DNA from: Candidatus Xianfuyuplasma coldseepsis
GTDB lineage: Bacteria > Bacillota_I > Bacilli_A > Izemoplasmatales > Izemoplasmataceae
Direction of reading: 5' to 3'
Assembly (NCBI RefSeq): GCF_014023125.1
Contig: NZ_CP048914.1
Span: 1,082,698 to 1,146,697, forward strand
DNA length: 64,000 nt
Below, piece after piece: positions 16,162 through 24,446 of this stretch. Each line of letters begins with the position of its first letter. The stretch's first letter is position 1. Both the position numbers and the translations under genes were made by a program. Below the pieces are notes generated by a model. That model had not been told where the DNA came from. It did no database searches and worked only from the letters and a program-made list of their open reading frames with translations.

Positions 16162-17781
16162 ATGGCTGAAACAAAAAAAACCACAACAAGTAGTACCAAA
16201 AAATCAACAACGACAAAGAAACCAAGTACACAAAAAAAATCAACATCCACAAAAAAATCGACAACAAGTACAAAAAAACCGAGTACGAGAAAGAAATCAA
16301 CTTCTTCAAGTACATCAAAAACAACGCGTACAAAAAAGCCAAAAGCTGAAACAGGTCGCATTAAAGACAAGTCCGAATTAACAACCTTAGAGACCTTAGA
16401 AGCTCAAGTTGAAGGTAAGGTAATACGTGAACGACAACCACTTGGGAAACTATTTTATCTGATCTTTAGTATCGTATTCTATGCGGTTGCCTATTTTTAT
16501 ATCAACACAACCGTATATGCGGGTAGTGATTGGATTGAAACGGCAATCTTTGCCTTTGCTGCATTGTTTATTGCCTTTGTATTGATGCTATTTAATGTGC
16601 ATATGTTGGTCTTTTACTTCTTTGTATTACCATTTAGACGTCTCTTTAAACAGGCGAAAATGGAAGCCCATAAAGAAATCTTCTTTAGTGTTGGAAAAAA
16701 CAAAGTCCAAACAACATTCAACAAATACAAATCCATCTTTACATTGGTCTTGTATTTCTTATTTGGTGGACTCCTAGTTGTTGCCTCAGTACTATCAAGC
16801 ATTCAAGATGGAGACGCCATTCTTCAAATTGTCTACAGTGCCTTTATCATCTTGATTATTTACCTAGTTGTGATTAACTCGTGGCAATTCTTATTCAATA
16901 TCATCCCTAGTATCTTAGAAAAAAGCATTGATGCCAAAAACGGCTATGTATTAACACTAAGCGCCGCTGTTATGGTGATCTATATCGTCTTTATCATCTT
17001 TGACATCACCTATTTAGCAGAGATTATGATCTTTGTTCTAATCATTGGATTTATTGCCTTATTAGGAGTGAATCTCAATATGATTGTCGGCGAAATAAAT
17101 ATCTTCCAAAACCTTCGGGGACGTAAAAGCAAAGCCGTTACCCGCGTCGTCTTTATCGTCTTCTTCGGATTCCATATTTATGTTGTATTATATGCTAGTG
17201 TTGTTGCCTATAGTATTTATAACTGGCAACCCGATGCTTATAATTTTACCGAAGTCCATTACGACATTACCGTCGATGATGAAATCTATTCCAGTGGAAC
17301 CCTTGTCGAACAAGTCTATGATATGAATGGCGATCCTGTCAATCAAGTCTATGATATGAATGGCGATCCCCTAACCATGGGAATCGATGAGAATGGGAAT
17401 ACCCTCACCATCTATGATGAACAAGGAAACATGTTATGGGATTTCTATGATTCATCCGGTGGTAATCTGTTCAACTTTACCGATACCAATGGTAACTTCA
17501 TCAATAACCCGTTCTTCTATGAAGGGCGTCTAGCGATAATCGATACCAAAGTTGAACGCCTTCATACCTATGGCGACTTCCTTTATTGGACTGTTATTAG
17601 TGTCTCAACCATCGGTTATGGCGACATCGCTCCGTCCACCGAATATCCGATTGCTCAGGCTTGGGGAGGATTCCTAGGGATCTACGGGTTAACATTCTTT
17701 GCCTTAAGTATTTCATTTGTATCAAACATCGCCATGGAAGGAATCAATTCTGTACGAGAGGAATCACGAAAACATGATTGA
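16162..17781 (+). CDS. K+-channel-like protein with Lys/Ser/Thr tail and turret repeats
   Basis: A 539-residue membrane protein. Residues 1-62 are almost only Lys, Ser, Thr and Pro, a low-complexity basic tail. Hydrophobic helices lie at about 97-118, 125-157, 192-214, 220-247, 262-306 (two), 326-352 and 500-523. The K+ selectivity filter STIGYGDIAP is at 482-491, between the last two, so the C-terminal part is a two-helix pore domain of the Ion_trans_2 type. The loop before the pore helix is enlarged to about 120 residues and holds six DxxG(D/N/G) units starting at 387, 398, 409, 419, 430 and 441. Its UGA stop overlaps the ortA start by eight bases, so it is translationally coupled to the catabolic genes. 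No known RCK or cyclic-nucleotide domain is present. Potassium selectivity is from the motif; the physiological role is unknown. Confidence 0.82.
   Translation: MAETKKTTTSSTKKSTTTKKPSTQKKSTSTKKSTTSTKKPSTRKKSTSSSTSKTTRTKKPKAETGRIKDKSELTTLETLEAQVEGKVIRERQPLGKLFYLIFSIVFYAVAYFYINTTVYAGSDWIETAIFAFAALFIAFVLMLFNVHMLVFYFFVLPFRRLFKQAKMEAHKEIFFSVGKNKVQTTFNKYKSIFTLVLYFLFGGLLVVASVLSSIQDGDAILQIVYSAFIILIIYLVVINSWQFLFNIIPSILEKSIDAKNGYVLTLSAAVMVIYIVFIIFDITYLAEIMIFVLIIGFIALLGVNLNMIVGEINIFQNLRGRKSKAVTRVVFIVFFGFHIYVVLYASVVAYSIYNWQPDAYNFTEVHYDITVDDEIYSSGTLVEQVYDMNGDPVNQVYDMNGDPLTMGIDENGNTLTIYDEQGNMLWDFYDSSGGNLFNFTDTNGNFINNPFFYEGRLAIIDTKVERLHTYGDFLYWTVISVSTIGYGDIAPSTEYPIAQAWGGFLGIYGLTFFALSISFVSNIAMEGINSVREESRKHD
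17311..17369 (+). repeat. 26 bp tandem-type duplication inside the channel gene
   Basis: Two identical 26-base copies (17311-17336 and 17344-17369) are spaced by 33 bases, that is 11 codons, and encode the first two DMNGDP units of the turret. Identity at DNA level points to a recent duplication. Confidence 0.85.
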
Positions 17782-18076
17782 TAAAGGAACCTATGTACGC
17801 ATTAGGCAGACCGTGCTACAACCACAAGAACGCTCAACCCATCTTCCCGAAGAAACCACCAAAGTCCCCTTTAAGATTTGGGTAAAAGGATATCTTCAAG
17901 AAGATGCGGATTTATTTGATATTGTTACCATTAAAACGCCCTTAGGACATACGTTCACAGGTCGTTTAAAAGAAGCAAATCCACCATATCGTCATACGTA
18001 TGGTGATTTTGTTCCTGAGATATTAAAAGTTCGTGAAATCATCCATACGGATCTGTGGGGTGATTCTCATGAATAA
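17774..18076 (+). CDS. ortA: 2-amino-4-oxopentanoate thiolase, alpha subunit
   Basis: A 100-residue protein matching OrtA in size and in position before ortB. OrtA and OrtB together cleave 2-amino-4-oxopentanoate with CoA to acetyl-CoA and D-alanine, the last step of anaerobic ornithine oxidation. Visible family features are the N-terminal GTYVRIRQTVLQPQERS and the TPLGHTFTGRLKEANPPYRHTYGDFVPEI block. The ATG at 17774 lies within the end of the channel gene (8-base overlap); a longer frame from 17717 would overlap it much further. The stop overlaps ortB by eight bases, indicating coupled synthesis of the two subunits. Confidence 0.9.
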   Translation: MIDKGTYVRIRQTVLQPQERSTHLPEETTKVPFKIWVKGYLQEDADLFDIVTIKTPLGHTFTGRLKEANPPYRHTYGDFVPEILKVREIIHTDLWGDSHE

Positions 18077-19451
18077 CACCTATGATGAATTAATGAAGCG
18101 TCGCAATGACATTATGAAAGCCAGTGTCGGTATTGATTATAACGACTACGAACAAGAAGGGATTGCCTTTGACTATGAAGCAATGATGCGTGATCAAGGC
18201 TATGACATTGCAACGATTCAAAAAATTCAACAGGAACACATGGTTGGCAACACACCGTTAGTCGAGTTGAAAAACATTACAAAGTATGCTCGTAAATACG
18301 CCAAACCAGGATATGGTGCCCGTATTTTTTTGAAGGATGAAGCCGCCAATTTAAGCGGTAGCTTTAAGGCACGTCGTGCCGCATTAGCGATTCACCAAGC
18401 AAAAAAACTAGGATACAAAGGTGTTATTGCTGCGACAAGTGGAAACTACGGTGCCGCCGTAGCTGCATTGGCAGCCAAAGAAGGACTCCATTGCATCATT
18501 ATCCAAGAAGCGTTTGATTCCAAGAATATGGCTCAACCAGAAATCCTTGAGAAAGCACGAAAATGTGAAGCCTTTGGAGCAGAAGTGATCCAATGCTCCG
18601 TCGGTCCGGAACTCTTTTATATGTTCTTAAAGTTATTGGATGAAACAGGATATTTTAATGCATCACTCTATTCTCCGTATGGCGTTAATGGAATTGAAAC
18701 ATTGGGTGTTGAAATTGCATCTGAAATCAAAGAACAAGTCGGTAAATACCCCGAAGCTGTTGTTGTCACTAATGCTGGTGGTGGAAATCTTACCGGTACC
18801 GCACGAGGCCTTAAAAAGGCCGGCGCAACATCTACTAAAGTAATCGGGGCAAGTGTGAACTTGTACGGTCTACATATGGCCAGTGATTATGATTTTAATC
18901 GAAAATCATTTACCACAGGACACACCGGTTTTGGAATCCCATTTGCAACCTATCCAGATCGTAGCGATGTACCACGTAGTGCTGCTCGCCCGTTGCGTTA
19001 TATGGACCGCTATGTCATGGTTAATCAAGGCACCGTATTCTTTTTAACAGAGGCGTTAGCCCAATTAGAAGGTATGGAACGAGGACCTGCTGGAAACACA
19101 TCCCTAGCAGCTGCATTTTGCCTTGCACAGGAAATGAAAGAGGATGAAATCATTGTGGTTCAAGAAACCGAATATACCGGAGCTGGAAAACACATTCTAC
19201 CACAATTATCATTTGCGAAGAAAAATGGTATTGAGATCCTGTTTGGAGATCCAACTAAAGAAATCCCTGGGACCAATATTATCTTTCCAAAGGATGGTTC
19301 GTTCATTCGTTATCAAGAAATTCGATTAGAAGACTTACATAAAACCTATTTAAAACGTTACAAAGATCAATCATTGAGCGAATTAGAACTGCAATATCTA
19401 GCAGATGAACTACGCTTAGATATCACACAAATACAAACATTACTACAATAG
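18069..19451 (+). CDS. ortB: 2-amino-4-oxopentanoate thiolase, beta subunit (PLP)
   Basis: A 460-residue PLP-dependent protein of the threonine-synthase/tryptophan-synthase-beta fold. The PLP lysine is in LSGSFKARRA (Lys100), with TSGNYGAAVAALA and NAGGGNLTGTARG as the phosphate- and substrate-binding Gly/Asn loops. With OrtA it makes acetyl-CoA and D-alanine. I placed the start at ATG 18069, overlapping ortA by 8 bases; an upstream ATG at 18033 adds twelve unlikely residues inside ortA. It is followed by oraS after ten bases that contain AGGAGGTG. Confidence 0.92.
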   Translation: MNNTYDELMKRRNDIMKASVGIDYNDYEQEGIAFDYEAMMRDQGYDIATIQKIQQEHMVGNTPLVELKNITKYARKYAKPGYGARIFLKDEAANLSGSFKARRAALAIHQAKKLGYKGVIAATSGNYGAAVAALAAKEGLHCIIIQEAFDSKNMAQPEILEKARKCEAFGAEVIQCSVGPELFYMFLKLLDETGYFNASLYSPYGVNGIETLGVEIASEIKEQVGKYPEAVVVTNAGGGNLTGTARGLKKAGATSTKVIGASVNLYGLHMASDYDFNRKSFTTGHTGFGIPFATYPDRSDVPRSAARPLRYMDRYVMVNQGTVFFLTEALAQLEGMERGPAGNTSLAAAFCLAQEMKEDEIIVVQETEYTGAGKHILPQLSFAKKNGIEILFGDPTKEIPGTNIIFPKDGSFIRYQEIRLEDLHKTYLKRYKDQSLSELELQYLADELRLDITQIQTLLQ

Positions 19452-19461
19452 GAGGTGCAGT

Positions 19462-19827
19462 ATGAAAGAACGTATCGATGACTTTGAGACAAGACGTGAA
19501 CATTTAAAACACATGTCCGATCAAGAACTCAAACAATACTTCTTACAACTCGCAGATAAAATTGTCGATCCCCTACTGGATTTGGCATATAAAAACACGT
19601 CCAAATCGATTGAACGAAGTATCCTACTTCGGATGGGATTCAATAGTTTAGAAGCGAAGACAATCGTTGACATTTTACATGAAAATAACCTGCTACGAAA
19701 AGGTAGTGGTCAATGCGTATATTTAGTATCAAAGAAGTTCAATGTTACTATTAGAAAAGCAGGAGAATTCATTGAAAATAATAAGGGAATTGAGTTCCTT
19801 TTGTCCCATTTTGAGGTGACATCATGA
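19462..19827 (+). CDS. oraS: D-ornithine 4,5-aminomutase, small subunit
   Basis: The 121-residue protein has the length and opening (RIDDFETRREHLKHMSDQELKQYFLQLADKIVDPLLDLAY) of OraS, the small subunit that forms the B12/PLP enzyme D-ornithine 4,5-aminomutase with OraE and converts D-ornithine to 2,4-diaminopentanoate. It includes the RSILLRMGFNSLEAKTIV segment typical of the family. AGGAGGTG lies six bases before the ATG. Its UGA stop overlaps the oraE start in an ATGA junction, matching equal production of the two subunits. Confidence 0.93.
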   Translation: MKERIDDFETRREHLKHMSDQELKQYFLQLADKIVDPLLDLAYKNTSKSIERSILLRMGFNSLEAKTIVDILHENNLLRKGSGQCVYLVSKKFNVTIRKAGEFIENNKGIEFLLSHFEVTS

Positions 19828-22031
19828 ACTTAAAACCGAATGAAAAGCTAAATATTCATGAAATCTTGAAGGATTTACGGCACTATCAACCACAAAAACG
19901 TGGATGGGTATGGCGCGACCAAACACCACAACAAATTCGAGACTTTACTTATGTCCAAGCAAGCCCATCGCTTCAAAATTATGTACCTTTACCCAGTGCG
20001 AGACATCTCGGAAATATCGATCCACAACCATCCGAAGTTATCACAACAGAAATAGCATCTGGACGATTTGAAGATGACATTCGTCGGATGCGTATGGCTG
20101 CCTATCATGGTGCTGATCACATTATGGTAATCCGTACTGCAGGGCAATCACACTTCGATGGGTTACTCGAAGGTACACCACAAGGTATTGGTGGTATTCC
20201 AATAACAAGAAAACAAGTTAGAGCCCAGCGCAGAGCATTAGATATCATCGAGGAGGAAGTCGGAAGACCGATAAACTATCATAGTTATGTGTCTGGTGTA
20301 GCAGGACCTGAAATCGCTTTGTTATTTGCTGAAGAGGGTGTAAATGGTGCTCATCAAGACCCTCAATATAACATATTATACCGCAATATCAACATGGTAC
20401 GTAGTTTTGTTGATGCTGCAGAGAGCAAACAGATTATGGCTTACGCCTCGATGGCTCAAATCGATGGGGCGCATAACGCAAATGCAACTGCAAGAGATGC
20501 TTGGAAAGTCATGCCTGAATTATTAGTGCAGCATATCATTAATTCTAAATTCAGTGAAAAAGTTGGAATTAAAAAAGAGAATATTTGTCTCTCGACCGTA
20601 CCTCCGGCAGCATCCCCAACACCGGATTTAAAATTGAATCTACCATATGCCGTTGCACTTAGAGAATTTTTAGGGGATTACAAGATGCGAGCACAGATGA
20701 ATACCAAATATATGGATTCATCGACACGTGAAGCAACCGTAACTCATGTTTTGAACTTGTTAATTACTCGATTGACAAGCGCAGATATCCAATCTACAAT
20801 CACCCCGGATGAAGGACGTAATGTTCCGTGGCATATTTACAACATCGAAGCACTCGATACCGCCAAACAAGCCCTCATTGGAATGGATGATTTACTAAGT
20901 ATGGTCAATCTTAAAAATGACGGTTACTTACAAGATAAAAAACGTGAGATTCAAGAGCGCGCCATCCTGATGATGGAAGAGATTATTGAGATGGGAGGAT
21001 ACTTCAATGCTGTAGAAGCTGGTATGTTTGTTGATAGTGGTGAATATCCCCAACGCAATGGTGATGGAATCTCTCGTGAAATCAATGGTGGGGTAGGTAA
21101 CGGTACTGTTATTGAACGGGATCAAGACTATATGGCACCTGTGACTGCACATTATGGATACAATAATATTGCGCAGTATGATAAAAATGCAATTGATGAT
21201 CCCAGTTCTTTAATTGACGGATGCACCTTGGAACATCCAGAAATGATCCAATTTATTGATGAACTAGATGAAACAGACAATGTCTATCTACGCCTTGAGA
21301 AGAGTGAAAAATACCGTACTGGAGGTCTTTTACGACCTGAAGTACAGTGGTTGGGTGATGGTACAGTTACCGTGGATTTATTCTTTGCAACCGATGAACG
21401 AACAGCCGAGGCTGCTGCACTTGTAACAGGTGAAAAGATGAACTTAACCGATGTTGAGGTAATCCATAAAGAAGTTCTGCATCCTTCAGAAGGTACCCGA
21501 ATCCAGATTAAGGGAACATTTAATGTTGATATTAAAATAGACGAACTCGAATTACCGGAAGTCGTTGAAGCACATTCTGAAGAGGATATTATACAGTATA
21601 TCAAAGATCATCCTATCAACGTTGTTGCTGGTACAGCTGGTAATGATGAACACAGTGTGGGTATTCGAGAAGTACTCGATATTAAACATGGTGGCATCGA
21701 AAAATACGGGATGAAGTACACTTATTTAGGAACTAGTGTACCAATCGAAAAATTTGTCGACGCTGCGATTGAAACACGTTCTCAAGTCATTATGATGTCC
21801 ACCATTATATCGCATGATGATGTCCATTATAAAAATATGAAAAAACTGCATAACTACGCTGTTGAAAAGGGTGTACGTGATCAGTTAATCTTAATCGCAG
21901 GAGGGACTCAGGTAACTCCTGAAATTGCACGAAACAGTCATATGGACCAAGGATTTGGTCGTGGCACAAAAGGTATTCATATAGCAAGTTTTATCATTAA
22001 TAAACACAAGGATATGATGAATGAAGATTGA
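19824..22031 (+). CDS. oraE: D-ornithine 4,5-aminomutase, large subunit (B12 and PLP)
   Basis: A 735-residue protein. The N-terminal part is a TIM-barrel PLP domain (DDIRRMRMAAYHGADHIMVIRTAGQSHFDG near residue 80). The C-terminal Rossmann domain carries the base-off cobalamin motif DEHSVG at 608-613 (DxHxxG, His610) and Lys621, which is 11 residues further on, exactly as His618 and Lys629 are spaced in the characterised clostridial enzyme. It needs adenosylcobalamin, PLP and OraS, and acts in the cytosol on D-ornithine. It overlaps mutL by eleven bases. The full set of catalytic features suggests an active enzyme. Confidence 0.95.
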   Translation: MNLKPNEKLNIHEILKDLRHYQPQKRGWVWRDQTPQQIRDFTYVQASPSLQNYVPLPSARHLGNIDPQPSEVITTEIASGRFEDDIRRMRMAAYHGADHIMVIRTAGQSHFDGLLEGTPQGIGGIPITRKQVRAQRRALDIIEEEVGRPINYHSYVSGVAGPEIALLFAEEGVNGAHQDPQYNILYRNINMVRSFVDAAESKQIMAYASMAQIDGAHNANATARDAWKVMPELLVQHIINSKFSEKVGIKKENICLSTVPPAASPTPDLKLNLPYAVALREFLGDYKMRAQMNTKYMDSSTREATVTHVLNLLITRLTSADIQSTITPDEGRNVPWHIYNIEALDTAKQALIGMDDLLSMVNLKNDGYLQDKKREIQERAILMMEEIIEMGGYFNAVEAGMFVDSGEYPQRNGDGISREINGGVGNGTVIERDQDYMAPVTAHYGYNNIAQYDKNAIDDPSSLIDGCTLEHPEMIQFIDELDETDNVYLRLEKSEKYRTGGLLRPEVQWLGDGTVTVDLFFATDERTAEAAALVTGEKMNLTDVEVIHKEVLHPSEGTRIQIKGTFNVDIKIDELELPEVVEAHSEEDIIQYIKDHPINVVAGTAGNDEHSVGIREVLDIKHGGIEKYGMKYTYLGTSVPIEKFVDAAIETRSQVIMMSTIISHDDVHYKNMKKLHNYAVEKGVRDQLILIAGGTQVTPEIARNSHMDQGFGRGTKGIHIASFIINKHKDMMNED

Positions 22032-23382
22032 TGTTTTAGTTGCTGAAATCGGTTCAACAACTACCATCGTGAATGCCTTTAATATCCACCAATCAAACCC
22101 TAGCTTTTTAGGACGTGGTGTTGCCAACACCACAGTCGCCTCAGATGTTACGATCGGTCTTAATTTAGCCATCAAAAACCTACAAAATAACCTTCACACA
22201 GACAGTATCGAATACAGTGAAATGTTTGCAACAAGTAGTGCTGCTGGAGGACTAAAAGTAACCGTCCATGGACTGGTTTACGAAATGACGGTTAGAGCCT
22301 CCAAAGAAGCTGCTTTAAACGCAGGAGCAAACATTCATTTAGTAACAGCTGGAAAGGTTAAACATCGTGATTTAAAGCGGATTAAAAACATTCAACCAAA
22401 CATCATTATTGTCGCTGGAGGGACCGATTATGGAGAGTATGAAACAGCACTCTATAACATTGAGAAAATCCTCCACTTGAATCTTGATATTCCAATCATT
22501 TATGCTGGAAATATTGATAATCATCATGACATTAAAGAGTTTTTTGCTAAGCATCATAAACAAGATCTCCTTAAAATTGTCGAAAATGTATATCCACGAG
22601 TTGATTATTTGAATATCTTACCGCTTCGAAAAGTCATTTACCAAACATTTGAAGAAAATATTATTCATGCACCAGGAATGAATCACATCCATGACATGGT
22701 TAATCAAAATATCATGCCTACTCCAGGTAGTGTAATGGAAGCGACAATGATGCTCTATGAACACTTAGGTAATGTCATGACAATCGATGTTGGTGGGGCT
22801 ACCACTGACATCCATTCTGTCGCAGAACCAAGCGATGAATACAAAGAATATCAAGAGGGTGAGCCGCGCTCAAAACGTACTGTTGAAGGTGATTTAGGAG
22901 TATTTATTAATCACAAAAATGTCGTTCGACTCTTTGAAGATAACACATTAAGTATTGCATCCGGACTATCAGAAGATACACTAAATAAACTACTAGAAAA
23001 CTATACATATATCCCCACAACGAAAGATCAAAAGACACTTGTTTACCAACTAACAAAAAAGTGTACTGAACTAGCGCTAGACCGCCATGTTGGTGATTTA
23101 AGACGAGTATTTACAAGCTCGGGTCAAAAGATTATACCAGAAGGAAAAGACCTAACCAAAGTTCAATTTGTTATCTTAACTGGAGGGGCATTGGTAAACT
23201 TAAGTCATACCGAAAAGATCATAGATGAGTATATTCGAACGAATCACCGAAAACTACTCCCAAACAAGAATGTAACGATTCTAAAAGACCATGATTACAT
23301 CATGGCATCGTTAGGAGTACTTTCATTGAAATATCCAGAGAAAAGTGTACGACTACTTAGAAAAACGTTAAGAATTGAGTGA
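22021..23382 (+). CDS. MutL/GlmL-like reactivating ATPase of the aminomutase
   Basis: A 453-residue actin-like ATPase of the MutL (glutamate mutase-associated) family. The N-terminus VLVAEIGSTTTIVNAF and the middle MTIDVGGATTDIHSV are the two phosphate-binding motifs; VILTGGALVNL is the adenosine motif. These proteins accompany B12-dependent mutases and probably reactivate them or load cobalamin; a gene of this type is part of the ornithine cluster in clostridia. The ATG at 22021 lies within the end of oraE. I leave the symbol empty because mutL also names the unrelated mismatch-repair gene. Confidence 0.88.
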   Translation: MKIDVLVAEIGSTTTIVNAFNIHQSNPSFLGRGVANTTVASDVTIGLNLAIKNLQNNLHTDSIEYSEMFATSSAAGGLKVTVHGLVYEMTVRASKEAALNAGANIHLVTAGKVKHRDLKRIKNIQPNIIIVAGGTDYGEYETALYNIEKILHLNLDIPIIYAGNIDNHHDIKEFFAKHHKQDLLKIVENVYPRVDYLNILPLRKVIYQTFEENIIHAPGMNHIHDMVNQNIMPTPGSVMEATMMLYEHLGNVMTIDVGGATTDIHSVAEPSDEYKEYQEGEPRSKRTVEGDLGVFINHKNVVRLFEDNTLSIASGLSEDTLNKLLENYTYIPTTKDQKTLVYQLTKKCTELALDRHVGDLRRVFTSSGQKIIPEGKDLTKVQFVILTGGALVNLSHTEKIIDEYIRTNHRKLLPNKNVTILKDHDYIMASLGVLSLKYPEKSVRLLRKTLRIE

Positions 23383-23387
23383 TATTC

Positions 23388-24446
23388 ATGTATCCAAGTA
23401 TTATCATTGATTTAAAAAAGTTCCGAAAAAATGTACAAGTTTTACGTGATCAATGTCATAAAAGAGATGTAAAAATGATGGCAGTGACCAAGGTTTTTTG
23501 TGCTGACCACAAACTCGTAAAAATTCTTAATGAAGAAAAAGTAGACTATATCGCTGACTCAAGAATTCAAAATTTAAAAGAGATTTCAACTGATATTCCC
23601 AAGGTTTTATTGCGGATTCCAAGTCACGGAGAAATCGAAGATGTGATTCAATATTCAGATATTTCTTTGAACTCTGAGCTATCAACAATTGAGTTATTAA
23701 ACTCAGAATCACATAAATATGGTACAAAACATGGTATTATACTAATGATTGACCTGGGTGATTTAAGAGAAGGTATTTTCGATGAAAATGAGGTATATAA
23801 TGTAGTTAAACGTGTATTAGAACTACCTCATATTGAACTACGGGGTATCGGAACTAACCTCACTTGCTATGGTGGTGTCATACCATCGATTGATAACATG
23901 AATCAGCTTCTTAAATACAAACAAAATATTGAAGAAAAATTCGATATTTCACTCGAAATTGTAAGTGGAGGAAACTCTTCAAGTATCGATATGCTACTAG
24001 AGGATAAGATACCATCAGGAATTAACAACCTTAGATTAGGAGAAAGCCTTGTATTAGGACGAGAAACAGCATATGGAAATTATATTGATGGCACCTACAA
24101 TGATGTATTCTGTCTCGAAGCTGATATCATTGAGCTTAAGGTTAAACCTACCGTTCCGATAGGTCAGATAGGTATGGACGCCTTCGGAAAGGTACCAACA
24201 TTTGAGGATAAAGGTAATCGACTTAGAGCTATCTTAGCGGTAGGTAAACAGGATGTAGATCATCGTGAACTGATACCGTTTGATACTATCAAACCGATAG
24301 GGTCTAGTAGTGATCATATCATTGTTGATGCTACTGAAGGGCATAATATATACGAAGTTGGTGGCATGATGCTATTTCGATTGACCTATAGTTCAATATT
24401 AAGCTTAATGACATCAAAATACGTGACGAGGTACTATGATGAATAG
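23388..24446 (+). CDS. orr: Ornithine racemase
   Basis: A 352-residue PLP enzyme of the alanine racemase-like N-terminal fold. The PLP lysine is in MAVTKVFCAD (Lys35), and the residues IELRGIGTNLTCYGG and SGGNSSSIDMLLEDKIPSGINNLRLGESLVLG match Orr, which converts L-ornithine to D-ornithine, the substrate of OraSE. I placed the start at ATG 23388; an upstream GTG at 23379 overlaps mutL. It overlaps alr by eleven bases. Visibly more AT-rich than arcABC and the ort genes. Confidence 0.88.
   Translation: MYPSIIIDLKKFRKNVQVLRDQCHKRDVKMMAVTKVFCADHKLVKILNEEKVDYIADSRIQNLKEISTDIPKVLLRIPSHGEIEDVIQYSDISLNSELSTIELLNSESHKYGTKHGIILMIDLGDLREGIFDENEVYNVVKRVLELPHIELRGIGTNLTCYGGVIPSIDNMNQLLKYKQNIEEKFDISLEIVSGGNSSSIDMLLEDKIPSGINNLRLGESLVLGRETAYGNYIDGTYNDVFCLEADIIELKVKPTVPIGQIGMDAFGKVPTFEDKGNRLRAILAVGKQDVDHRELIPFDTIKPIGSSSDHIIVDATEGHNIYEVGGMMLFRLTYSSILSLMTSKYVTRYYDE

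Noticed and set aside
16146-16370. Minus-strand frames full of Phe and Val opposite the channel N-terminus
   Set aside because: They are the antisense of the Lys/Ser/Thr repeat tail of the plus-strand gene and have no ribosome binding site or promoter.
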